Positions 55,952 to 64,000 of a DNA stretch of 64,000 bases are shown here, in pieces (the stretch's first letter is position 1; every line of letters begins with the position of its first letter). The stretch lies in contig ML677334.1 of the NCBI GenBank assembly GCA_007922305.1, positions 17,277,853 through 17,341,852 on the forward strand, read 5' to 3'. The notes under the pieces are model-generated. The model made no database searches and had not been told where the DNA came from. It was given only the letters and a program-made list of their open reading frames with translations. Source of the stretch: Dermatemys mawii (taxonomy: Eukaryota; Chordata; Testudines; Dermatemydidae). The translations under genes and the position numbers were made by a program.

Positions 55952-56103
55952 TTTCTTCAAAGTGACAAAGAGTCCTGTGGCACCTTAAAGACTATCTAAA
56001 GTTTTAGAGCCACAATTACTTGTCTTTAAGGTGCCACAGGACTCTTTGTCACTTCTTCAATTCCAGACTAACACGGCTACCCCTCTGTTTCTTCAAAGTG
56101 ACA
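55952..56103. mobile_element. Penelope-like inverted unit with long target duplication
   Basis: GTGACAAAGAGTCCTGTGGC ... and GTGCCACAGGACTCTTTGTC face each other with only about 30 bp between; the right side continues AATTCCAGACTAACACGGCT and ACCCCTCTG, the inverse of the GAGGGGTAGCCGTGTTAGTC start of the other units. The 16-mer TTTCTTCAAAGTGACA occurs at 55952-55967 and 56088-56103; its last 7 bases overlap element sequence, so the true duplication is 9-16 bp. The hammerhead-like centre is deleted. Confidence 0.85.
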
Positions 56104-56639
56104 CACACACAGCGACAATCCTGGAATCTTATTATTGCACAGTAAAACTTATAGAGCAAAACTTAGTGCACAAGGTTTCTTATCACATACATTTCTAATA
56201 CAGTCTCAGCAATAAGGTTAAGTTTTGTCTTTGTTTTAATTGGTTACAATGAATGTAGCTTTACCAAAATTCTGAAAGACTAAAGCTTGGGCAATTCAGT
56301 AGAAAATGTCAGCTGATTTACCTCATTAAATACTACTTTTCTTTCTCACTTCTAGGTAATTGACTTTAAATGAGCTGCCCAATCCCAGTAATTCATCAGG
56401 CTTCCTTACTTTCTCCACAAACCAAATGTTTAACAGTAATCACTAAGTCATTCTTAAATAAGAAATGGGCATGTATTTCTTCAAGAGTTGACTTATTCTA
56501 GAGGTCTTTACCTTAAATGGCTCATTTGTCATGAGCTTTACATTTTTTTAACAAAGGAAATGTGCTGATCTGTCATGTTCTTGGGTGGATCGTACCATAC
56601 TGCAAGTCACACAATGACCTACACTTCCTTGCCATGACA
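56104..56639. other. Unassigned sequence
   Basis: Nothing recognised. Confidence 0.5.
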
Positions 56640-56890
56640 GAGCATTCTTTGGTTCAGTGCACTTGACTAGAATGCAGAAAATCAGGTCTGACTCCCAACT
56701 CTGTCAAAGACTTTTGTGTGACTTTGGATAAGTCACTTAATCATCCCTGACTGAGTATTTTCAGGAAGTCTAACACTTCCTTTCTCCCACCCTTTATCTG
56801 TCTTGGCTATTTAGATTGTAAACTCTTTAGAGAAATGACTGTATGCACAGTATCTAACACCACAGGGCATGGGTCTCAATCAGGGCATCT
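56640..56890 (+). mobile_element. MIR-type SINE with conserved 3' tail
   Basis: TGTGTGACTTTGGATAAGTC then TTTAGATTGTAAACTCTTTA, GAGAAATGACTGTATGCACA and GTATCTAACACCACAGGGC follow the order of an ancient CORE-SINE whose tail reads GATTGTAAGCTCTTTGGGGC in birds and reptiles. Diverged but nearly full length. Confidence 0.75.
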
Positions 56891-57241
56891 AGCACATCTA
56901 TCATACTACCTGAATCCTGGAAGGTAGGGAGGCCTCCAGAATACCACAATTACTTGTGTTTTCTAGCATGCCTCCAGATAAGAGAAATGGAGTTTGAATT
57001 ATATCCATGCTTCCACAACAGTGGAAATAGTAAGAAAATGAGGGGAGAAATTTATTCCATCTCTTTCCATGAAATAGGAAGCACAGCATCTATGCTGCAT
57101 CAAGTTTGTCCTAACTTCGAGTGGAATCTACCTCTCACTTGTGCCAATGGCCCAGGATTCTGAAACCTGCTGGGATGTTTGTATATAATTTTGCCTTCAG
57201 TGAGGAAATTGGCCATGGATTTTTTTTTGTTTCAATTCACA

Positions 57242-57436
57242 AATAATAATATATGCCTATCCCATAGAGCTGGAAGGACCTTGAAAGGTCATCAAGTCCA
57301 GCCTCCTGTCTACACTAGCAGGACCAAGTATTGTCTCCTGACAGATTTTTTGCCCCAGATCCCTAAATGGGCTCCCTAAGGATTGAGCTCACAACCCTGG
57401 GTTTAACAGGCTAGTGCGCAAACCACTGAGCTATCC
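57242..57436 (-). mobile_element. tRNA-derived, CR1-tailed SINE (cryptodire type)
   Basis: On the minus strand it begins GGGGGATAGCTCAGTGGTTT, containing an A box (TAGCTCAGTGG), and 30-odd bases on has a B box in GGGTTGTGAGCTCAATCC. Both are internal RNA polymerase III promoter elements in tRNA spacing. The body continues GGGGCAAAAAATCTGTCAGG and the tail TTGATGACCTTTCAAGGTC, CTTCCAGCTCTATGGG resembles the CR1 3' end used in trans for mobilisation. It ends in ATTATTATT. This matches the tortoise polIII/SINE type. Length about 195 bp, near complete. Confidence 0.92.
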
Positions 57437-59334
57437 CCCCCACCCTAAATATACACATATAATTAAATATAATCAGCTCCCTGAAAAACTGTAAATATGA
57501 AATAGCACATATGTGAAGGTGACCAAATGATTCAGTTCTGCTCTTATTCGCTGGAGCTGTTAAATGTCTGAAAACAAAATTCTCCCTATAACATATAGCT
57601 TTGCATTTTCAGTTTTCTGGACTCATAACACCCTAAATCCTCCTGCAAGCATTCTTATCCTCTCTAAATACTTCATTCACCTTTTTGTTCTGGGGATAGG
57701 CTGTTTCTGACTGCCAACGAAAACAAGCTAAATTCCATGCAGTTTAAAATCTGCTCCTTCTCCTTTTTGATGTACCTTATTTATAGGGTTAAGTACGATT
57801 CTTCTTCAAGTCTGTAGAGCAAAAGTGCAAACTGACAATTCTACTCCCACTCAATCTGTGAAGAAGGCCAAATTGCATTTTTAATTATGCTGGATGGACT
57901 AGAGCTACAACATGGAAATGAACTTTTTTGATAAAGAAAACACAACTTCACTACAGAGGAAAATTATCTTCTGATTCTGCAGTGAGAATTAGTGGTTAAC
58001 CAATCTCCTTTTTTTTTTTTTTTTTTTTTTGAGGTAAGGGCTCAGCAGGGATACCAATCCATTTCAATCAGTGCTAAATGGTTAGCTCCAAACATAAGAG
58101 AAAGTAGTTAGCTACTAGCTATATGCAAAATCAAACTCTTTGTAAAATAGACTATCAGCCAGAGCACAAATAAAGGTCAAGTGTGAACAAGAACTCTGGT
58201 AGGAAAGAATTAATGCCAGTCTCCAACCCAGAAGCACATGAAGAAGATAATGAAAAAAAACATAAGTCAAGGTTTAATTTCAATGCTTGCACAAAGGAGT
58301 GCAATTAAAAGCTCAGGCCATTTAACATAAGGCCAATTTCATCAATTAGGGAAGGGCAGGTTATGGTACCATCATTCCTTGACTTCTCCAGGGATTTCAG
58401 TATAAGGGAGTCAAACTTTGAGCACAGGTAAGCTCTTCAAAGGTTGTTTAGTGATCTAAAAGCCGAGGTCCTATTGAAAGTCAAATGAGAATTAGAATTT
58501 CAGGGGACAGATCTTAAAAGTGGGCATGGCAGAATTCACTTTTTATTTTTGATAGATCTCGTTTTATACAATTGCACAAAATTAGAAGTTTTAAGCATTT
58601 ATTTTCTGTTCTGTAGAGTTGTGGAAAATTTTTGAGAGATCTGACAATTTAATGACTGTAGGTACTGTGATTTAACAAATAACATGTCATAACCATTCTG
58701 ACACACACTGTCAACGTTGCATCAAAACATACAAAGTAAACATCCTGTAATTAAACTCTTAAGTTCTCAAGCAGGATCTTTTTCTTTGCCTCGCTGTACA
58801 TTTCAATTATTATTGATGGGCATATTTGTATGTGGATGGACAATTCTAATCCTTCTAAACCTATTTAAAGATAATTAGGTATTTACAACATTGAAATCAA
58901 TGGAAGTTAGGCACCTATGTACCCATCTGCACCTTTTGGTGTCTAATACCTAATATGGCCCTTTGCAGAAACTTTTTTTTTTTAAAAAAAAATCAGAACT
59001 TATTGCTCCATTAAAGTCCTTCTATGATGGCTTTGTGAGGTGCTGAATCAGCACATTTTCCAGGTGTCCTTTGGAAAAATCTAGTCCAAGATGCAACCAT
59101 TTGGAAGTATGTTGGATCTGTTACTTGCGCTTGTGCACACACACCGTATTAACATGGCAGATCCCTCCACAGTTCACCACCACATCTGTAATGCTCACAC
59201 ACTCAAAATGCTCAGTCTTCCTGCCTCTGAACCAGTTTTGTCATCTCAGACTTCTAATCAAACTATATAAAGCACAAGATCCCACTGCTATAGAATATCA
59301 CCACACGAGTCTGTTATAGGTTAATTACATACCT
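57437..59334. other. Unassigned sequence with a 22-base T run
   Basis: The poly-T run is at 58009-58030. Around 58430-58520 and 58850-58990 there are faint CATTGAAATCAATGG and AGTTAGGCACCTA traces of old amniote DNA elements. No exon recognised. Confidence 0.45.
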
Positions 59335-60222
59335 AAGAGTATTGCACCTATGTGATAAAAGAAGGGGGCGGGGCTAAGCTCCCTGTTATGGACACCCAGT
59401 CAGCCAATTAGCTATTGTCTACTTGCTTTACCTGTAAAGAGTTTAAAAAGTCTCATGCTTTGCATAAAAGTAAGTGAGTGGGCACCTGACGAAAAGAAAG
59501 CTAGAACTTTTTAAAATTGAGAAAAAACTTCCCTTTTGTCTGTCAGCTGTGGTTACCCTGGGGAGAGGGGGACAGAACACCAATGCTGTAAGAGGCTTTG
59601 AGCCAGGTATGAAAAATCACCTAGAAACTACTCATTTGAAACCCCACATATGTAAGTCAATCAGGAAATGTCTAGGAAGATGCGGTTAGGTTTATTTCAT
59701 ATTTCTTTATGGGGATTCCTCTGTGCTAATCCCAGGTGCTTTTGTTATGCTTGTAACCTTTAAACTGGATTGCAAGAAACCTGTTCTTGTATTTGCTCTT
59801 TTAAAATCTAGCAATAGCCTGATATTTCAGATTCATTTTTTAAATAAAACTTGCCTTTTTTAAGAACAGGACTGGAGTTGTCTTAAGAGGCTTGTGCATG
59901 TGTGGCTTTTTTAATTATTTTTTTATTATCTGGTGGAAACACCTGATTTTCTTTGTTTTTTCTGTCTCAGCAATTCCCCAAAAGGAAGATGAAAGTGCTT
60001 GAGGGTACCCTATCAGGAAGGAATTCCCAAGTACGCCTTCCTGGGTTCTCAAAGGGGTTTTGCACTTGGGTGGGGGTAGCATCTACCCATCCAAAGTCAG
60101 GGAAAATCTATAACCTTGGCAGTTTAATACAAGCCTGGAGTGACCAGTATTGATTTTTAGAATCATTGCAGCCCTTCCACCTTCTGCACTTAAAGTGCCA
60201 GAGTGGGGATTTAGCTTTGACA
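59335..60222 (+). mobile_element. Long LTR-type element, plus strand (relative of 29635-30706)
   Basis: CTTGCTTTACCTGTAAAGAG, GAACAGGACTGGAGTTGTCT, TTTAAATAAAACTTGCC (polyadenylation signal), CCCAAGTACGCCTTCCTGGG and TTCTGCACTTAAAGTGCCAG, ending TTTGACA, are the reverse-orientation counterparts of 29635-30706. The left limit is uncertain (TGTTATAGGTTAATTACATA at 59311 is one candidate start). No target duplication found. No retroviral coding domain present. Confidence 0.72.
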
Positions 60223-60984
60223 ACATATATTAACTAATTTTCACAACACATCTTGTAGAGGCCTAAATAGAGGCCTGTTTAAGGCCTAAATGATAATGTA
60301 CTATCTTTGCATTATCTTTTGCTTTGTCACCAAATTCTGAATCCATTGAAATCAATGCTAAACTCCCATTAACTTTAGCAGGATCAGAATTTAGTCCATA
60401 TACTTCCATGTTAACGTCATTGCGGGGGAAAAAAGGGAATCTTACCAGCTGATCAGATTGCGGGGTCGGGGTGGAGGAGTCGTGGGATTTATAAATGCAT
60501 GAGATTTGCCAGAGACATAAAGCATGATCTAACAAAGATTTTCAGATATTGGGCCATTGCCAACTTATGCCATATTGGCTATGGCAGCCATTGTAAATTC
60601 TGAAAAGTTTCCTACTGATTATGCTATTAAACCATTCCAGCATATTTTTGTACATTTATTCCTATTGTCTTAAGTGTCCTAACAACTAAAGCTGTGAATT
60701 GTGATAGCTTGACATAATACAAAAATATTAAGAATTGACATGCTCTATAATGTCAGCAGAGAATATTTACTTAAAATATTAATGATAGAAAAAGAACACC
60801 ATGGGACATTGTTACATTTTTATTTCCTAACAATATTTCAGACTTATCTATCCAAAAGAGGATATTGCTATGTCTCAAAAAATGAAAAGGCAGTTTACAT
60901 AATCATGCAGTCTAAAATGAATTAAATATGAAAGTTTTTCTGTTCAGAAAAAAAGGAAAAAGAGACATCCATCTGATGGTATAT
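60223..60984. other. Unassigned sequence
   Basis: Short frames only; nothing recognised. Confidence 0.5.
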
Positions 60985-61762
60985 TAATTTTGACTGTAGA
61001 AGACCTCCATGAAACTTCAACCCTCAGTATTGATAGTCAAGTTTGCAAATGTGCACTTCAGCCACAAGGCTTGTGTTTTTTGTGTCTCAAAAAACTAAGT
61101 GCAGTGCATTTAATAGGCAAAGAGGCCAAGCATCATGCAAGATGTCTGTCTCTTTGCAACAAATTCAGGGATAAGAAAATTGAGAAAAACAATGCAGAAA
61201 TGTTAACATAGGATTGCCGTAGCTGAACTGGTAGCATACACGGAAGAGACAAGACTGAAGACATGGCTCCAGTCTTTAAACTAGAAAATGTCTATATAGA
61301 TGGGGTTGACGCTGGCTAGATGCATTCCAAACCTTGAACTAGAATTCCCTTTCATACATTTCAGATCTCCAAGCAGACAAAGAATGACATGAATTGCTGC
61401 TTGCCTTCAACCAGGGTATTGGACATGACCTCCGAGAAGCACGTGACGAAGACTGTGATGAAGAAGCACTTAATTTGTTCTAACTAACAAAAATGAGACA
61501 TGTTTCAAATGAGAACAGTTTAAAGAATCTGTGTTTGAGTCACTATTGGCACTGATGTTCATGTCATTGGATGATCCAAATGTTAAAACCCAGTTTCTAT
61601 TAATCCAGTTCCCCTTACATTTGTCGTAACTATTACAGTACACCAGCAACATCTGTCACCGGGAAGGAACAGAAAGTTTGTACCAGGCACTAGAGCAGCG
61701 CCTTTACCGATCTCTCTTGGTTTGACACCTCATGCACAGACATGAAAAAATGAGCGAGTAGA
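60985..61762 (+). pseudogene. Large multi-copy unknown protein, N-terminal remnant
   Basis: I recognise the block pattern of a large uncharacterised protein found in many copies in fish, reptile and invertebrate genomes, whose function and vehicle I cannot name. Readable parts are HETSTLSIDSQVCKCALQ (60996 on), AKHHARCLSLCNKFRDKK, then MAPVFKLENVYIDG in another frame, then a decayed stretch around 61480-61740 (MFQMRTV). These keep family order, including the Y-H-A-R-C / L-x-x-L-Y-N motif. Many stops and frame changes. The copy is split by a repeat at 61763-62150 and continues at 62160. Confidence 0.5.
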
Positions 61763-62150
61763 TACAATAACGCCTCATTTAATGTTGTAGTTATGTTCCT
61801 AAAAATGTTACTTAAGCACATCAATGTTGAGTGAAGTCAATTTCCCCTTTAGTATTAATGTAAATGCATGTGGAGGGTTAGGTTCCAGGAACACTTTTGT
61901 TCACCATACAGAAGACATTTTTTGCATGTGTGTACAGCATAAGTTTAAACAACTTAATCATCATTGCTGTGTACAGTATTATGAAGCTTGGTTGAGGTGG
62001 TGGAGTAAGAGGGTGAGATATTTCCCAGTGAATGCCTTGCTGCTAAATGATGAACTAGCACTTGGCTGAGCCTTCAATGGTTAACACATTGTTAATGTAG
62101 CCTCGCACTCTACAAGGCAGCACTAATGGAGGGAGGAGACACAATAGATG
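61763..62150 (+). mobile_element. Repeat inserted in the unknown-protein pseudogene
   Basis: Landmarks AATAACGCCTCATTTAATGT, GTAGTTATGTTCCTAAAAAT, TTAGGTTCCAGGAACACTTT and TGAAGCTTGGTTGAGGTGGT match a common turtle repeat (its class I do not know). It interrupts the pseudogene between its N- and C-terminal parts. The 81-codon frame at 61824-62069 lies inside it and is not a gene. Confidence 0.6.
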
Positions 62151-62159
62151 CATGACAGT

Positions 62160-62564
62160 GGTTGAAAACATTCCCTGAGAAAACTGAACGTGATGATGAC
62201 CCCACACTATCCATCATATTTGCAAAAGATTGCAAGACAAAATCAAGCCATTAACAGAGCCTATCAAGCATAGTAAACTCCTATCGTTCAGCAGACCATC
62301 TGTAAGAGAGCTATCCAAGACCAACTTGCAGCTCCCTTTTCTCAAAGCTTGCTAAACATGGGATGGCAACTTTTTCTTTCAACATGAGAATCATGTTGCA
62401 GATTGAAAAACTACACCTTGCCAAAAAATCTGACCTTGTGTCTATTCTGGGTGGCAATTTATGCCATATTTTTTGATGGGACAGTTCTTATAAGCCTGTT
62501 GAAACCTGTTGCTAGCAATGCACTCGACTGTGCCATTGAAAGCTTTTACATTTTATACCTCAAG
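62160..62564 (+). pseudogene. Unknown multi-copy protein, middle remnant
   Basis: Blocks in order: LTEPIKHSKLLSFSRPSVRE and LSKTNLQLPFS (62240-62345), then LHLAKKSDLVSIL (62410-62450), then FFDGTVLISLLKPVASNALD and YILYLKTQ (62470-62560). In the family these correspond to the F-S-R-P-P-V-R-x-K-S motif, the K-S-D-L-V motif and the D-G-A-x-(I/L)-V-N-M-L-(R/K)-P segment. The sense order and spacing match, with several frameshifts. It breaks at about 62564 where G+C-rich sequence begins. Confidence 0.6.
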
Positions 62565-62840
62565 ACACAGAGGCATGGCCAGGCAGCTCTGTGCACTGCC
62601 CTTTACACAGGCACCTCCCCTGCAGCTCCCATTGGCCGTAGTTCCTGGCTAACGGGAGCTCTGTGGGTGGTGCTAGGCAAGGGAGCAGCATGCGGAGCCC
62701 TTTGGGTGCCACTACACATAGGAGCCAGAGGGGGACATGCCAACTGTTTCCCAGGAGTTGCACAGTGCAGAGGCCAGCATAGTGTTTTCCATCCCCACTG
62801 TGTGGTGCTGCTGCTGACTGCTCTGGTCAGCATCCTCTTT
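62565..62840. mobile_element. G+C-rich insertion, hAT-like interior
   Basis: CAGCTCCCATTGGCCGTAGT and TCCTGGCTAACGGGAGCTCT then CATGCGGAGCCCTTTGG resemble the interior of the CCCGCGGGCC-type hAT family ending at 8349. No termini or target duplication are visible. It occupies the place of a family block that is missing from the pseudogene. Confidence 0.5.
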
Positions 62841-62859
62841 TAACCGGTTGTTCTGGTAG

Positions 62860-63115
62860 AAAACCAAACACCTGGTCACTCTCACTTGCTATATACCTTC
62901 TCATGAAATAGCTTCTTCACTTGGCCTAAGCAAATCAAAGGTGTCACCAGTGTTTCATGCCTCTTACTGGTTGCAGCACTGACTGCCTTTGCTGGAAGAG
63001 GAAAGAAGCCCTCATGGGAGACGTGCAAGGCATTTTGCAGAAGTGACCCCTGCTTTCATGGATTTGTCTGGTGCACCACAATCCATTGTTCGGTCATCTA
63101 TCCTCTGTGGGGGTG
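62860..63115 (+). pseudogene. Unknown multi-copy protein, C-terminal remnant
   Basis: After HEIASSLGLSKSK (about 62903) come SPVFHASYWLQH with a stop, then LLEEERSPHGR and FAEVTPAFMDLSGAP (about 63033-63075). These correspond to the family's P-V-F-H-A-(F/L)-(T/S)-G-C-D-T-V-S / G-R-G-K-K-T-A-W / E-V-T-P-A-F blocks in decayed form. The Gly-Cys-Asp part is lost (Y-W-L-Q-H). Confidence 0.6.
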
Positions 63116-64000
63116 CTTTGCAGTGGTACTGTATGGCAGGAAAAGTAGCACAAACAGTGCTGATAAACCCTGCAAACAGTTCTTCACACAGAAGGGCAGA
63201 GCTGTGGAATTCCTCTGTAACAGAGTGCTTGGTGGTTCTTCTCGCAGGTCAGGTCCCCTCACCATCCCTCAGGGTGGGGGAACCTGACCGCAGACCATAC
63301 CCATTTGTCTATACTAGGTGATCACAACCCAGACCCCACTTCCTCACTGTTTTGTGGGGATGAGGGTGAGGAGGATGGAATATGCTGTTTGTGGGCCTCC
63401 TTATGTTTCTTTGGCTGGGGGATCAAAATGAAAGGCAATGAGCCCAGCAAAATGTGTGTGTGAGGGGTTGAGTCTATAGTGCTGCCAACAGCTCAGCCCT
63501 AGTGCAATGGGTTTGGAGAAATCCCTCTGACTGGGTCTCTGAGATGGGCACAGCCTGATTGTCTTACTCTGGGAGTCTGCTGTACTCTCATCAGAGTCAG
63601 GTGGTTTCATGACTAGGAGTTCCCTCCCCATCTTGGAGAGTCACTTCTGCAATCTGTTGCTTAGAGCAATCCTACTTCTCCACCCCACCCACTTCCCATG
63701 CTGACTGCAGCCTCCTGTCTATCCTATATGATTGACAGGCCTGTAGAGGTGGGGCTAGCCATGCCTCCTAGGCCTCGCTGGCCCCTGTGTTAATGGGGGC
63801 CTATACACCCTCCCACCGATCAAATTGATCTGGTTCAACACGGGCACAAACAATTAGTATTTGGAAAATGTAAGTAGAAAAAATTCATTTTAAGATAAAA
63901 ATGGCTGCCACAGACAACATGGCATGATCTGGGAATGGCCCTATATCTGAATCTTTATTAAGGTCTTGCTTTGAGATTCTGGGAAATGTTATGCTTTCAT
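63116..64000. other. Unassigned sequence to the window end
   Basis: G+C is higher than the local average, with GGTCAGGTCCCCTCACCATC. Frames at 62989-63321 and 63401-63631 show no domain beyond the pseudogene. Nothing else recognised. Confidence 0.45.

Noticed and set aside
57242..57436. Functional tRNA gene on the minus strand
   Set aside because: A and B boxes are present but the acceptor stem and anticodon arm are not intact, and the body continues into a CR1-like tail; it is a SINE.
62403..62843. 146-codon frame with hydrophobic start
   Set aside because: A fusion of a decayed block of the unknown multi-copy protein with G+C-rich repeat sequence; not one protein.

Overview
This window looks like non-coding nuclear DNA of a hard-shelled (cryptodiran) turtle. 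The lineage call rests on the repeats: a tRNA-derived SINE with a CR1-like tail on the minus strand at 57242-57436, of the type long known from tortoises and other cryptodires; CR1 LINE fragments; Penelope-like (PLE) terminal units; and several terminal-inverted-repeat elements that I know as abundant in turtle assemblies. Family assignments come from memory of consensus sequences, not from a search. I see no exon of a host gene, no RNA gene other than SINE-derived sequence, no CRISPR array and no prokaryotic signal. The longest open frames (up to 179 codons) lie in repeats or compositionally biased DNA.

Layout. 1-9 kb is a dense mosaic: CR1 pieces (190-645, 7240-7997), TIR elements (705-983, 1896-2198, 6660-6955), hAT elements (4331-4633, 7998-8349) and PLE units. 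9-20 kb is sparser, with an MIR, a second copy of the 4331 hAT family (13607-13917), a piggyBac transposase remnant (15843-16085) and an LTR-like block. 20-31 kb holds a hAT-like element, two PLE palindromes around a PLE endonuclease remnant (22745-23150), a broken gag-like region, a foldback element, and a CR1 tail split by an LTR nest (28898-30925). 31-37.4 kb is largely unique and A+T-rich. 37-47 kb carries two copies of one LTR family (a solo LTR with 5-bp target duplications, and a second copy carrying a hAT insertion) plus several foldback elements. 49.5-53.5 kb is the most striking structure: two ~905-bp inverted repeats enclosing a decayed hAT-type transposase. 55.9-64 kb has another PLE unit, an MIR-type SINE, the tRNA SINE, a second long LTR copy, and a wrecked copy of a large multi-copy protein gene that I recognise but cannot name.

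No genes here act together; the content is a record of successive insertions. Its most informative theme is a set of short (about 85-217 bp) PLE-derived units, mostly self-complementary, flanked by direct repeats of about 9-16 bp. They contain a degenerate hammerhead-ribozyme-like core, suggesting that the terminal unit itself was mobilised many times. Element boundaries are exact where target-site duplications are quoted and approximate elsewhere.
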